From the NCBI RefSeq assembly GCF_004153445.1, contig NZ_SDQC01000007.1, positions 57,126 through 121,125 of the forward strand: a stretch of DNA of 64,000 bases. The letters run 5' to 3'. The notes under the pieces were generated by a model that saw only the letters and a list, made by a program, of their open reading frames with translations, did not search any database and was not told the DNA's origin. Shown in pieces: positions 1-9,271 of the stretch. Each line of letters opens with the position of its first letter. Within the stretch, counting starts at the first letter, position 1. The stretch is from Allopusillimonas soli. Its GTDB lineage: Bacteria; Pseudomonadota; Gammaproteobacteria; Burkholderiales; Burkholderiaceae_B. A program made the position numbers and the translations under genes.

Positions 1-1898
1 AGGCAAAGCTGAATGCTGATTCGCTCGCCGATGCGAACATCTCTAATACAAGCTTCTCGCTCATCGAGTGCGGACAATGGAAAGGAGACAGTAGCGGCAA
101 TCCATCTACTAATTTTCAAGCTGGTGTCTCACCATATAACGCCTTGCGCGTGCGCATTTCTAAAGAACAGAGCCCACTTGTTCCATTTATTGGCACTGAC
201 ACGCCGGCTGAAGCAGTGGCTACAGCCACAATTTCAGAGCCAGTTGCCACTTTCTCTGTCGGATCGGAATTGCTCAGTCTCAGCAAGGACGGTTTGTTGG
301 GTAAGCTACTTAGCACACTCGCATTGAGTCCCGAAGAACTGACCTTACTTAGCTCTGATGGACTTGCCAATGTTCATCTGACTCCTTCCGGATTACTACA
401 AGGGCTTAAAGAAGCGGGACTAGATATCGACTTATCGGCGGGTACTCGTAAACAATTGCTCAACCTTGCACCTGTGACACTGGGCAATCTTCTAACTGCT
501 GCTGCCAACGTGTTGGCCAATTCTCCCAGCGGGAATAGCAATAACAATGATATAGATTTGGCTCTGTTGAGGTCCATTGGTACCGCCCTTGATATTCCGC
601 AACTTGCCGTACAACTATTTGGAGATGAAACAAAAAATGGCCTCCTAAACCTGGGCCCTTCGGATCCAACATCCGCATTGGCAGCAAAGCTAAATCTAGG
701 AAACCTTATAGCTGCAGGTTTGCTTACCGCAAATACCAACAATCTGATAGATCTCCAACTACCGAATGAAGGCATTCTAAACGTGCTTCGTGGTCAATTG
801 AGGATTATTGAGCCTCCAACGATAGCGATTGGAGGCGAGGGCACAGCTGCCCATAGCGCGCAACTGCGCCTGTATCTTTATCTAAGTAGTGATGAAATTC
901 CGGTGGTTGGCTTGATCCTTAACACTTTGGGAACCTATGTGCATTTACCAATCATCTTGGACGTAGCAACCTCGCGTGGGACGCTGGAAAAGGCATGCAC
1001 TGGGGAGAATCGGGATGGAGCCGTTATCGCGGTAAAAGCGGCCGCAGCCAGTCTATGCATAGGAAAATTTTCAGGCATGACCCTTAGTAAGGCAAGTAAC
1101 GCTCCCTCCGAAGTTTTCTATCAAGAGTTACTTGCACCCACTAATAGTTGCTTTGATGAGGCGAGTGAAAGCTCGATAAAACCGGAGCGCTTCGAAGTGT
1201 TGAATGTATTGGGCGTGTTACCTGTGCGTAGCAGTGTGGCCATTAACCTTATCCCCGGCAAAGAGACAGACGTTGAACTTAGAGCTCCAGCAACTACCTC
1301 CGTTGATGGTACCAATGTCGACCTCTCGGGAACCATCAACAACATTATTGCGGATGCTGTACTGGATGGAATATTGGGCGACATGCTTGGATATTCAACT
1401 GACGCGGGGATTACGCAGCCAGATAATCCGTCAAGACAGGCCATAGCTGAGCAGCTTGTTGGAACAAGCGGAGCGGGCAAATCCTTGTCCGACGTGAATG
1501 CTAGCCTGGTATGGTCTCAAGAGCGGATGGAAGAGATAAACAATCGTATGACCAACAATGGGCTTGTAGGAGTACTTGGAGGCACACTGGGTATTCTGAA
1601 TAACGCTCTTTCGTCGATTTTTTCAGCTGTAGGTGATGTCTTGTGCTTACCTGCCGTGCTCGGAGGAAACAACGCACTCCGCTCCTGCCGCACAGGGATG
1701 GTAAAGACCTTCACTTTGGCGAATGGGGACAGTTTCGCGGCCAGCACCGTTGCCATAGCTCTAGCTATTCTTAAGCCTTTGCTCGACCCGATAAGCACGG
1801 TCATTAATAATCTCTTATCGACATTGGGTATTAGTATCGTAAACACTGATGTGACACTGCATTCAGTCCAATGCGGCCTCCCCCGCCTAGTCCAATAA
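1..1898 (+). CDS. TadG-like Flp pilus-associated protein, 3' part only
   Basis: The reading frame is open from the left edge (first full codon at position 3), so the true start lies outside the window; 631 codons are visible. Seen: an early segment around bases 135-230 (PYNALRVRI, then PLVPFIG and an AVATATI stretch) like the end of the DUF2134/TadG domain, followed by long Leu/Gly/Asn/Ser-rich sequence with few charged residues. Known: TadG-type proteins are minor, membrane-anchored components of tight-adherence (Flp) pilus systems. The GC content is visibly lower than in every downstream gene, with many AT-rich codons. The family call rests on recalled pattern similarity. A generic secreted adhesin-like protein is the main alternative. 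Confidence 0.55.
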   Translation, partial: AKLNADSLADANISNTSFSLIECGQWKGDSSGNPSTNFQAGVSPYNALRVRISKEQSPLVPFIGTDTPAEAVATATISEPVATFSVGSELLSLSKDGLLGKLLSTLALSPEELTLLSSDGLANVHLTPSGLLQGLKEAGLDIDLSAGTRKQLLNLAPVTLGNLLTAAANVLANSPSGNSNNNDIDLALLRSIGTALDIPQLAVQLFGDETKNGLLNLGPSDPTSALAAKLNLGNLIAAGLLTANTNNLIDLQLPNEGILNVLRGQLRIIEPPTIAIGGEGTAAHSAQLRLYLYLSSDEIPVVGLILNTLGTYVHLPIILDVATSRGTLEKACTGENRDGAVIAVKAAAASLCIGKFSGMTLSKASNAPSEVFYQELLAPTNSCFDEASESSIKPERFEVLNVLGVLPVRSSVAINLIPGKETDVELRAPATTSVDGTNVDLSGTINNIIADAVLDGILGDMLGYSTDAGITQPDNPSRQAIAEQLVGTSGAGKSLSDVNASLVWSQERMEEINNRMTNNGLVGVLGGTLGILNNALSSIFSAVGDVLCLPAVLGGNNALRSCRTGMVKTFTLANGDSFAASTVAIALAILKPLLDPISTVINNLLSTLGISIVNTDVTLHSVQCGLPRLVQ

Positions 1899-1981
1899 TC
1901 CTCGTGACCATGAACCGATAACCCCCTTCCCCAACCCACAACAAGGAACTTCCGCCGGCCCAACCCCCGGCAACCAGAAAA

Positions 1982-3421
1982 ATGACCAGCACTGTCCAAG
2001 CCGAAGATATCGACCTCTATGTATGGGAAGGCCACTCCGACATCGCCCTGCGTGTCGACCGCTACCTTGCCAACAGTGATATCTCGGTCATCCGCACGGA
2101 TCCGTCCATGACCTTTCCCCCGCACCGCGACACGACGCGCCGGGCGGTGGCACTGGTATCTGTCACCGTGATGGGCGATGCGCGGTTCATGGGGCAGGAG
2201 TGGCTCAAGTCCCATGCCGTGCCTGTCATCTGGGTCGCGTCAGAAGAGCGCGGCCACGACCCGCGCTTTTACCCGCCGGCCTATTCGCATACTTTGCCGC
2301 TGTCCTTCACGGGCGCCGAGCTGCGTACACTGATCCTCAAGCTGGCCGGTGGCGACGTCGCACCCAGGAACGCCGAGGAGAGGCCCGCCGAGCAGCCCAT
2401 GATTGCCGTGTCTGGCGTCATGCGCCGCCTGTTGGCCGATGTCGAGATGTACGCGGATTGCGATGCCAGCGTGCTGATCCATGGAGAAACCGGCGTGGGC
2501 AAGGAACGCATTGCCCAGTTGCTGCACGACAAATCTCCGTTCTCGCGCGGGCCATTTGTGGCCGTCAATTGCGGCGCCGTGCCGGAAGGACTGTTCGAGG
2601 CGCATTTCTTCGGCCATGCAAAGGGCGCGTTCACAGGTGCGGTGGGCGCGCACAAGGGATATTTCGAACAGGCCAACGGCGGCACGCTGTTTCTGGATGA
2701 AATCGGCGATCTGCCGCTGTACCAGCAGGTCAAGCTGCTGAGGGTACTGGAGCAGCATTGCATCACACGTCTGGGCTCCACAGTGGAAATACCCGTAAAC
2801 TTCCGCGTGGTTTCTGCCAGCCACCGCGATATCCCGCAATTGGTGGCCGACGAGTCATTCAGGGAAGACCTGTATTACCGCCTGGCTGTTATCGAGCTGG
2901 AAATTCCCAACCTGGAGCAGCGCGGCGCCGAGGAAAAGCAAGCCATCTTCGAGGCCCTTATCAGCCCCAATGTGCCGCATAAGCTGCTGCCGCCGCCCGC
3001 GTGGCTGATGGAGCGGGTTGGCGCGACACTGTTTCCTGGCAATATTCGCCAGCTTGCAAACCTGGTGGAACGCGTTTCCATCATGGCGCGCCAGCAGGGT
3101 ACCTGGGATGCCGGCAGGTTGGATCGCATTTTTGACCGCATGAACAGCATGGCGCAGCGCAGACCGGCTGCCCGGCGCCATGACCGGCCATTGGAGGACC
3201 ACGACCAGGTGAGAGATCAGGCGGATGCGCCAGCCCGCCAGGGCGTGGACGAATTGAGTCCCGCCGATCAGCAGGAGCGCAGCCGCATTATCGATGCGCT
3301 CAATCTGAATGGCTGGCGGCGCCAGGATACGGCGGCGGAGCTGGGCATCAGCCGCAAGGTTCTATGGGAAAAAATGCGGAAACTGCAGATTTCCACACAA
3401 AGTGAGAATATTGAAGGTTGA
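1982..3421 (+). CDS. Sigma-54-dependent activator with degenerate receiver-like N-terminus
   Basis: A 479-residue NtrC-type enhancer-binding protein. The AAA+ domain spans about residues 140-370, with Walker A GETGVGKE (168-175), the sigma-54 contact loop GAFTGA (215-220) and Walker B GGTLFLDE (233-240). A Fis-type helix-turn-helix ends the protein (about 435-475, including [16 protein letters not shown]). Residues 1-125 have receiver-like strand spacing but lack the acidic pair and a clear phospho-acceptor Asp, so control by phosphorylation is doubtful. It lies 83 bp after the TadG-like gene and before a DUF2968 lipoprotein; regulation of the pilus locus is an inference from position. The ribosome-binding site is weak, so the start is less certain than the reading frame. 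Confidence 0.9.
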   Translation: MTSTVQAEDIDLYVWEGHSDIALRVDRYLANSDISVIRTDPSMTFPPHRDTTRRAVALVSVTVMGDARFMGQEWLKSHAVPVIWVASEERGHDPRFYPPAYSHTLPLSFTGAELRTLILKLAGGDVAPRNAEERPAEQPMIAVSGVMRRLLADVEMYADCDASVLIHGETGVGKERIAQLLHDKSPFSRGPFVAVNCGAVPEGLFEAHFFGHAKGAFTGAVGAHKGYFEQANGGTLFLDEIGDLPLYQQVKLLRVLEQHCITRLGSTVEIPVNFRVVSASHRDIPQLVADESFREDLYYRLAVIELEIPNLEQRGAEEKQAIFEALISPNVPHKLLPPPAWLMERVGATLFPGNIRQLANLVERVSIMARQQGTWDAGRLDRIFDRMNSMAQRRPAARRHDRPLEDHDQVRDQADAPARQGVDELSPADQQERSRIIDALNLNGWRRQDTAAELGISRKVLWEKMRKLQISTQSENIEG

Positions 3422-3555
3422 GGCTCGGCTAAAATAGCGCCGACTCACCGCGACGGCCTCCCTGCCCAGCAGGCATATTCCTGGCCAGCACTGGTAAATA
3501 TAACGAACGATACAGACAACTAGACAAAAACTTGACAAGGAACGTGGTGCCTGAC

Positions 3556-4245
3556 ATGAACCGTAACCGTGTGGAACTGAAGACGCTGATTGTTATCCTC
3601 GCCTGCGCCGGCCTGGTGGGTTGCGCAACGCTGGGGCAAGACAAATCTCAGCCCGTGGTGACGCAAGCCGATTCCTCGGCCCGGGACGGCGCTGCAGCCG
3701 TGACGCCGCCCCCCGGCGTTCAGGTCACTACGGTGCAGGCCGAACCCAACAGCACTGTGGCCGAGCTGCAGCAGCTTATCGAAAACAAGGCGGTGAGCGA
3801 GCTGCGTACGAGTTACAACGGCAGCTATGGCGCCAGCCTGCTATTCAAGCGCGATACGCTCACCTATTATGTCGCGCTGTTCCAGAATCAGAAATTCTGG
3901 CGCGTCATCAAGACACTCGATCACGCCAAGGCCGAGCGCACCTACAAGCAGTTCGTGGAAGAAACCAACCAGTTGGCCGAAGTTGATCTGAAGCGCATAC
4001 GCCTGGAAGCCGACTACGCACATACCGAGAAGCAGCTCAATGAGCGTAGCGACGAGCTCAGCGTGTTGAAGAACGACCTGGAGGTGCAGCGCCAGCAGCA
4101 GGCCTTAGTCACGGCTCAACAGGCTGCCGCCAAGCGCGAGGCCGAGCAGTTGGCCAAGCAGCAGCAGGAGGCGCATGAACAGCTCAAGGCACTGCAGGAA
4201 CGCATACGTGCGCTGGAAGCCCAGCGCGCCGCGCTCAGCAGGTAG
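3556..4245 (+). CDS. DUF2968 family lipoprotein
   Basis: I chose the ATG at 3556 (229 residues) because it gives a clean lipoprotein signal: a basic start (MNRNRVELK), a hydrophobic stretch and a lipobox-like AGLVGC ending at Cys22. An in-frame TTG at 3532 would add eight residues before this signal. The middle contains SELRTSYNGSYGASLLF, and the C-terminal 90 residues are rich in Gln, Ala, Glu and Lys and should form a coiled coil. This layout matches the DUF2968 family of Burkholderiales, whose function is unknown. The predicted site is the envelope, tethered by lipid. Its position after the sigma-54 regulator hints at a link to the pilus locus, but nothing in the sequence proves one. Confidence 0.7.
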   Translation: MNRNRVELKTLIVILACAGLVGCATLGQDKSQPVVTQADSSARDGAAAVTPPPGVQVTTVQAEPNSTVAELQQLIENKAVSELRTSYNGSYGASLLFKRDTLTYYVALFQNQKFWRVIKTLDHAKAERTYKQFVEETNQLAEVDLKRIRLEADYAHTEKQLNERSDELSVLKNDLEVQRQQQALVTAQQAAAKREAEQLAKQQQEAHEQLKALQERIRALEAQRAALSR

Positions 4246-4387
4246 GAGCGCTCGACTGGCAGCCTGTCTCCGCCTGGGGTAAGCTGGAGGCCTGGATCGG
4301 CGCCGATACGGCGCAACAGCCATGTTGCGCCGTGCTCGCCCATGTTGGCCGAGCACAGTAAGTCTCGCGCCACCAGGAGGAAACATC
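4246..4387 (+). promoter_or_regulatory. Structured 5' leader of moaD, candidate cofactor-responsive RNA
   Basis: This 142-base leader holds three stem-loops. Hairpin A pairs GCGCCG (4300-4305) with CGGCGC (4309-4314). Hairpin B pairs GGCGCAACA (4310-4318) with TGTTGCGCC (4323-4331), a perfect 9-bp stem. Hairpin C pairs GTGCTCG (4332-4338) with CGAGCAC (4350-4356). A and B share bases 4310-4314, so they exclude each other. The Shine-Dalgarno AGGAGG (4375-4380) could be masked by CTCC (4268-4271) or by CCTGG (4273-4277 or 4291-4295). Moco-responsive leader RNAs are known before moa genes; I cannot match this to a known class by eye. Confidence 0.45.
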
Positions 4388-4657
4388 GTGACGCATACCA
4401 CTACTACACCCACATCCAGCATCAAGGTGCTGTATTTTGCGCAGGTGGCAGAGCTCGCCGGCCTGCGCGAAGAGCGATGGCCGCTGCCCAAACCCGTTAC
4501 AGGTACCGATTGGCTGTCGGGTCTGGAGGCGCGCTATCCGCAACTCGCGCCGGTTTCACGGCTGAAACTGGCCATCAATCAGACACATGCCCCGCATACC
4601 AGCCTTATCCGCCCCGGCGATGAGGTTGCCGTCTTCGAGCCTGTCACTGGAGGCTGA
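4388..4657 (+). CDS. moaD: Molybdopterin synthase small subunit MoaD
   Basis: An 89-residue beta-grasp, ubiquitin-like protein that carries the thiocarboxylate sulphur donated to precursor Z. It ends in the diagnostic Gly-Gly (VTGG) that is adenylated and thiolated, and contains the family patterns VLYFAQVAELAG and DEVAVFEPV. I chose the GTG at 4388 because a strong AGGAGG sits seven bases upstream; upstream codons in the same frame fall in the hairpin leader. moaE starts one base after the stop, so the two subunits are translationally coupled. The cofactor built here serves molybdenum enzymes; none is encoded in this window. Confidence 0.92.
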   Translation: MTHTTTTPTSSIKVLYFAQVAELAGLREERWPLPKPVTGTDWLSGLEARYPQLAPVSRLKLAINQTHAPHTSLIRPGDEVAVFEPVTGG

Positions 4658-4658
4658 C

Positions 4659-5141
4659 ATGGTGCTGGTTCAACCGGATGATTTCGACAGCGCAGCGCTG
4701 CTGGCCGCCCTGCGTGAGCGCTCCGCCGGCAAAGCGGGCGCGGTCGTCACTTTCACGGGCTACGTCCGCGACTATGCTCAGGATGCCGCCACGCAAAGCC
4801 TGTTCCTCGAACACTACCCGGGGATGTGCGAACGCGAGATCGAAGACTTGTGCGAGACTGCCCGGCAACGCTGGGAGGTGGCCGAGTGTCTTGTGGTTCA
4901 CCGCTACGGCGAACTACATAACGGAGAACAGATTGTGTTCGTGGCGGTGGCCAGCGCCCACCGAGGCGACGCTTTCCGCGCCTGCGAGTACATCATCGAC
5001 GCGCTCAAGACCCGTGCGCCATTCTGGAAACGCGAAACACTGTCCAGCGGCGACCGCTTCTGGGTGCAACAGCGCGAGGCAGATGCCGAGAAGACGCAGC
5101 AGTGGGATGATACCCACGCCCCGGCAGCGCACGGCAAATAA
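4659..5141 (+). CDS. moaE: Molybdopterin synthase catalytic subunit MoaE
   Basis: A 160-residue catalytic subunit that inserts two dithiolene sulphurs into cyclic pyranopterin monophosphate, using MoaD as donor. Family marks include VVTFTGYVRDY near the start, HRYGELHNGE in the middle, and the Lys-rich active-site run KTRAPFWKRE. The ATG at 4659 follows GGAGG at the end of moaD and gives the standard length; longer in-frame starts overlap moaD and are not needed. It is followed after 75 bases by moaB. Confidence 0.93.
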   Translation: MVLVQPDDFDSAALLAALRERSAGKAGAVVTFTGYVRDYAQDAATQSLFLEHYPGMCEREIEDLCETARQRWEVAECLVVHRYGELHNGEQIVFVAVASAHRGDAFRACEYIIDALKTRAPFWKRETLSSGDRFWVQQREADAEKTQQWDDTHAPAAHGK

Positions 5142-5216
5142 CACCCCGCCGCCGCTGTGCAGTTAATACATCGTGCCGGTCTCCAAAATCCAACCCCCTA
5201 TAACAACATCACAACC

Positions 5217-5735
5217 ATGAGCAAAGCGAAAACCGATCAGAAGCCTGTGTCCCTGCAATGTGCAGTACTGACCATCTCCGATACGCGCCAGCCCGACAAC
5301 GATAGCTCGGGCGATTATCTAGCCCAGAGCGTGGCCGACGCCGGACACCGCTGCGTGCAGCGCACGCTGAGCAGCGGCAACCTCTACGAGCTGCGCAAGG
5401 TATTCAGCGATTGGATTGCCGACGCAAACGTGCAGGTCATCCTGGCCAACGGCGGCACGGGCTACTCGCGGCAGAAATCCACCGCCGCCGCCGTACAGCC
5501 CCTGCTGGATGCGGTCATTACAGGTTTTGGCGAGCTATTCCGACACTTGTCCTATCAGGACATAGGCAGTTCCATGCTGCAGTCGGATGCCTTCGCAGGA
5601 ACCGCAAACAACACGCTGGTGTTCTGCCTGCCTGGATCCACCAACGCCTGCCGCACAGCCTGGGAAGGCATTATTCGCGACCAGCTCGACAGCACGCACC
5701 GCCCCTGCAATTTCGGAGCCGGCTTCCATGCTTGA
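5217..5735 (+). CDS. moaB: Molybdenum cofactor biosynthesis protein MoaB
   Basis: A 172-residue MoaB/MogA-fold protein associated with adenylylation of molybdopterin or with the pterin steps. Seen: CAVLTISDTR and DSSGDYLAQ near the N-terminus, the binding loop NGGTGYSRQKST, and LSYQDIGSSML. The ATG at 5217 starts the conserved region after a polar 12-residue tail; an upstream in-frame start at 5157 lacks support. There is no strong Shine-Dalgarno. The 3' end overlaps moeA by eight bases, so the two are probably co-expressed. In organisms with both MoaB and MogA the exact role differs, and the sequence alone does not settle it. Confidence 0.88.
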   Translation: MSKAKTDQKPVSLQCAVLTISDTRQPDNDSSGDYLAQSVADAGHRCVQRTLSSGNLYELRKVFSDWIADANVQVILANGGTGYSRQKSTAAAVQPLLDAVITGFGELFRHLSYQDIGSSMLQSDAFAGTANNTLVFCLPGSTNACRTAWEGIIRDQLDSTHRPCNFGAGFHA

Positions 5736-6933
5736 TTTCGACCAGGCACAGGCGCAACTGGCCGCCGCCGTCACACCACCCAACATTACCGAAACGTGCG
5801 CACTGCATGAGGCCGAAGGCCGCGTGCTGGCTCAAACCCTCTTTGCCACGCTGGATCTGCCGCCCGCCGACAACAGCGCCATGGACGGCTATGCCGTCCG
5901 GCATGCCGATTACACATCCGGCAAAGCCTTGCCCGTCCAGCAGCGCTGCTTTGCGGGCGACATGCCCCAGCCGCTCCTGCCCGGCCAGGCCATCCGACTG
6001 TTCACGGGCAGTCTCATCCCCGAGGGCGCCGATACAGTCGTCATGCAGGAAGACACCACGGAAGCGGATGATGCGGTACTGATCAACAGCCTGCCTCAAC
6101 TGGGCGCGCATGTGCGTTATCGAGGAGAAGATGTCGCCGCCGGTGCCCAGCTTTTCGCGAAAGGCACCGTGTTGCGCGCCGCGCAGATCGCCGTGCTGGC
6201 CTCGCAAGGCTATGCCGAGGTACCGGTCTATCCCCGTCTGCGCGTGGGTGTGCTCACCACAGGCGACGAGCTCGTAACACCAGGCGCTCCACGCGGCGAA
6301 AGCCAGATCTACAATTCAAACGGCCCCATGCTGGCTGCCTTGGCCCGAGGCCTGGGTACCCAGGTGGTGCGCGTGGAACATGCCATGGACACCGCCGAGT
6401 CGCTGGCTGCGGCGTTCGACACCTTGCTTGGCGACTGCGACGTGGTGCTGACCGTTGGCGGTGTGTCGGTCGGAGAGAAAGACCTGGTCAAACCCGCCAT
6501 CGAAGCGCGTGGAGGCCAGCTGGACCTCTGGCGTGTGCGCATGAAACCCGGCAAGCCGGTCGCGCTGGCCCATGCCGAGGGCAAGCCCATTGTCTGCCTG
6601 CCAGGCAATCCAGTGTCGGCCTATGTGGTGTTCGCCATGCTGGTCACGCCGCTGCTGCGCACCATGCAGGGCCGCAGCGATATTCTGCCGCCCACGCTCC
6701 ATGGCAGACTGGTCACCGAGCGCGCCTTCAAGGAAACGCGCGAGGAATTTCTACGCGTACAGGCCGAGTTCGACGCCGAGAACCTGCCGCTGCTTCGTCC
6801 CTATGCCCAACAGGGGTCGGGCGTCATTAGTTCTTTGCCCTGGGCCACAGGCCTTGCTCGCATTCCGGTGGCCACCGGTGCCGAACAGGGCAGTGTTGTC
6901 CGCTATTACGACTTGAGCCACTGGCTGGCCTGA
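5728..6933 (+). CDS. moeA: Molybdopterin molybdenumtransferase MoeA
   Basis: A 401-residue enzyme that ligates molybdate to adenylated molybdopterin. Typical marks are PPADNSAMDGYAV (about residues 44-56), TGSLIPEGADTVVMQED, TTGDELV, GGVSVGEKDLVK and KPGKPVALA, followed by a C-terminal beta-barrel domain. The ATG at 5728 lies inside the end of moaB with GGAG about ten bases upstream; the longer in-frame extension would run through moaB and reads as shadow sequence. It is the last gene of the moaDEB-moeA run and converges on rsmA with only 23 bases between the stops and no obvious terminator. Confidence 0.93.
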   Translation: MLDFDQAQAQLAAAVTPPNITETCALHEAEGRVLAQTLFATLDLPPADNSAMDGYAVRHADYTSGKALPVQQRCFAGDMPQPLLPGQAIRLFTGSLIPEGADTVVMQEDTTEADDAVLINSLPQLGAHVRYRGEDVAAGAQLFAKGTVLRAAQIAVLASQGYAEVPVYPRLRVGVLTTGDELVTPGAPRGESQIYNSNGPMLAALARGLGTQVVRVEHAMDTAESLAAAFDTLLGDCDVVLTVGGVSVGEKDLVKPAIEARGGQLDLWRVRMKPGKPVALAHAEGKPIVCLPGNPVSAYVVFAMLVTPLLRTMQGRSDILPPTLHGRLVTERAFKETREEFLRVQAEFDAENLPLLRPYAQQGSGVISSLPWATGLARIPVATGAEQGSVVRYYDLSHWLA

Positions 6934-6956
6934 TATCGGCGCAGCACACCCGCCCC

Positions 6957-7760
6957 TCAGATTTCCGGCGCCTTGGGGGGCGCCACGGCACCCGCTTCTT
7001 GCAAGGCATCCGACAGCGCGATGAATTGGGCCACTGACAGCGTTTCAGCGCGCGCAGTGGGCGCAACGCCGATGGCATCCCAGTCCACCAAAGGTGCCCA
7101 ATGTCCCAGGCCGCGTCGCAGCATCTTGCGGCGCTGCGCAAATGCCCGCAACACAACCTGCGCAAAGACCTGCTTGCTGCGTGGACGAGGCCGCGAGGCG
7201 GGAAGCGGTCGCATGCGCACGACAGCAGACACCACCCTGGGCGGCGGGTCGAAGGATTCGGGCTGGACATCGAAGAGCTTGTCCATACGATAGCGCGCTT
7301 GCAACATGACCGACAGGCGTCCATAGTCGCCTTGTCCCGGCTCGGCCACCATGCGGTCCACCACTTCACGCTGCAGCATGAAATGCTGATCAAGAACCCG
7401 ATCTGCGTACGACAGCAAGTGAAAAAGCAACGGACTGGAGATGTTGTAGGGCAAATTGCCCACAATGCGCAGCGGCCCGCCCAACGCGGAGAAATCCACT
7501 TTGAGCGCATCCCCTTCAATCACCTGCAAGCGTTCCGAGGGATACCGCGACCGCAGACGCGCGGCAAGATCGCGGTCGATCTCTACCACGGTAAGACAAT
7601 CCAATGCCTGCAACAAAGGGGCCGTAAGCGCCGAGAGCCCTGGCCCGATCTCCACGACAGCATCATCGCGCGCCGGCGCGACGGCCCGCACTATGGCGTC
7701 GGTTACGGCTTCATCGACCAGAAAGTGCTGGCCAAAACGCTTGCGAGCCTGATGCGCCAT
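6957..7760 (-). CDS. rsmA: 16S rRNA dimethyladenosine transferase RsmA (KsgA)
   Basis: A 267-residue SAM-dependent enzyme that dimethylates two adjacent adenines near the 3' end of 16S rRNA, a late step in small-subunit assembly. Seen: [10 protein letters not shown] at the start, the SAM motif EIGPG (37-41), and the catalytic NLPY (102-105) followed by NISSP. I chose the ATG at 7760 because [14 protein letters not shown] is the usual family start; a TTG three codons upstream overlaps the end of surA. surA ends five bases upstream, so lptD-surA-rsmA read as one operon. The pdxA gene often found between surA and rsmA is absent here. Confidence 0.95.
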   Translation of the reverse strand: MAHQARKRFGQHFLVDEAVTDAIVRAVAPARDDAVVEIGPGLSALTAPLLQALDCLTVVEIDRDLAARLRSRYPSERLQVIEGDALKVDFSALGGPLRIVGNLPYNISSPLLFHLLSYADRVLDQHFMLQREVVDRMVAEPGQGDYGRLSVMLQARYRMDKLFDVQPESFDPPPRVVSAVVRMRPLPASRPRPRSKQVFAQVVLRAFAQRRKMLRRGLGHWAPLVDWDAIGVAPTARAETLSVAQFIALSDALQEAGAVAPPKAPEI

Positions 7761-7765
7761 ACGTG

Positions 7766-9271
7766 TCAATGCGTGCTGCTGCTGGTGGACGGATCAAGAC
7801 GGTTGTCGATATAGGCACGCCCACGCAACTGGCCAAGCCAGTCTTCGAAGGCCGGTTCGACACGGCGCTCGAACAGCGCCTTGCGCGCCTGCATGCGTTT
7901 GTACTCCTCGCCCACATCCTTCTCGCGGCGGCCAAGCACCTGGATGAGGTGCCAGCCAAACTGTGTATGCACGGGCTCGCTGACCTGGTTGGGCTGCAGC
8001 GTATTCATCACCCGCTCGAATGCCGGTACGGTTTCTCCGGGCGAGAGCCAACCCAGGTCGCCACCCTGCGGTGCGCTGGCATCCTCGGAGTTGCGCTTGG
8101 CCAGCTCTGCGAAGCTTTCGCCATTAAGTATGCGCTGGCGCAACTGCAGCAGCCGCTCGCGAGCCTGCTCGTCGGTCATGACCTTGCTGGTCTTGATCAG
8201 GATATGCCGCGCATGGGTCTGCGTGATGATCATGGGACCCTGGCTGTGTGCAGGCGCGCTGGCCTGGCCATGCAAGGTGGGAGGGCCGGACGGCGCCTGA
8301 GCCGCCCCGGAGCCGCCCCGGCTCAAGACTTTCAGGATATGAAAACCATTGCCGCTGCGAAGAACGCCGCTGATCTGTCCCGGCCCCAGATCGCGCGTTG
8401 CATTGATGAACAGATCGGGCCAGCCTTGCACCGGACGGACACCCAGGTTGCCGCCATCAAGCGCTTCGGGGCCGTCAGACGACGCGGCCGCCACGCCGGC
8501 AAAATCCTTGCCGCCGCGAACCTGGGCAAGCAGCGATTCCGCTTTCTTTCGCAGCTCGGCCTCTTGCGCCTGTGATGCGCCTTCGGGCACCGCCACCAGA
8601 ATCTGCGCCAGGCCCAATGGACCATTGGCGGCCGCCGCTGGCGCCGCCGAGGGCGCGGGAGCCGGCTGTGTGGGGGCGCCAAGCTGATCACCATGGCTCC
8701 TCAGGAATGCGTCGATCTCTCCTTCGGATATATGTATGGTGCTGTCCACGGCGCGCTGGCGCAGCATGTCAAGGCTGATCTCGTCCTTCAGCGTGCCAAG
8801 ATAGGTCGACCAGTCGGTGCCCGTCTTCTCGATGTCCTGGCGCATCTTGTCGACGCTGACGCCATTGCGCTGAGCAATAGTCTGCACGGCGTGCTGCACC
8901 TGCTCGTCGGAAACGTGGATGCCCGCGCGCTCGGCTTCCTGCCGCTCCAGCTCCTGCGTGATCATGCGCTGCAAGACCTGTTTGCGCAGGACGTCGTCGG
9001 GCGGTACAGGAATGTTCTGATGCTGCATCTGAGCGCGCGCGAGCTGTGCTTGCACATCAACCTGATGCAAGGTGATCACCTGCTTGTTGACGACAGCGGC
9101 GATTCCGTCCACGAATTGTTCGGATTGCGCGCCTGCGGGCGCTTGCGCCGCTTGCTTGGCCGCGCCCGGTTTGGCACGTTCGGCGGCATGGCCGGCCAGC
9201 GGTGGCGTCATGCCGATCAGGACAAGCAGTAGGGGCGCAAGCCAGCGCCTGGCATGCGGACTGTGCATCAT
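7766..9271 (-). CDS. surA: Periplasmic chaperone/peptidyl-prolyl isomerase SurA
   Basis: A 501-residue periplasmic chaperone that escorts outer-membrane proteins to the BAM complex. Seen: a signal peptide ending near AGHA (residues 27-30), a SurA N-terminal domain from about 50 to 200 ([12 protein letters not shown]), then two parvulin-type PPIC domains at about 219-315 and 352-448 (second: [22 protein letters not shown]). A Pro/Ala-rich linker lies before the first PPIase domain and a Gly/Pro/Ala-rich one between the two, both longer than in E. coli SurA. Its ATG overlaps the lptD stop (ATGA), so the chaperone is coupled to one of its best-known clients. Confidence 0.95.
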   Translation of the reverse strand: MMHSPHARRWLAPLLLVLIGMTPPLAGHAAERAKPGAAKQAAQAPAGAQSEQFVDGIAAVVNKQVITLHQVDVQAQLARAQMQHQNIPVPPDDVLRKQVLQRMITQELERQEAERAGIHVSDEQVQHAVQTIAQRNGVSVDKMRQDIEKTGTDWSTYLGTLKDEISLDMLRQRAVDSTIHISEGEIDAFLRSHGDQLGAPTQPAPAPSAAPAAAANGPLGLAQILVAVPEGASQAQEAELRKKAESLLAQVRGGKDFAGVAAASSDGPEALDGGNLGVRPVQGWPDLFINATRDLGPGQISGVLRSGNGFHILKVLSRGGSGAAQAPSGPPTLHGQASAPAHSQGPMIITQTHARHILIKTSKVMTDEQARERLLQLRQRILNGESFAELAKRNSEDASAPQGGDLGWLSPGETVPAFERVMNTLQPNQVSEPVHTQFGWHLIQVLGRREKDVGEEYKRMQARKALFERRVEPAFEDWLGQLRGRAYIDNRLDPSTSSSTH

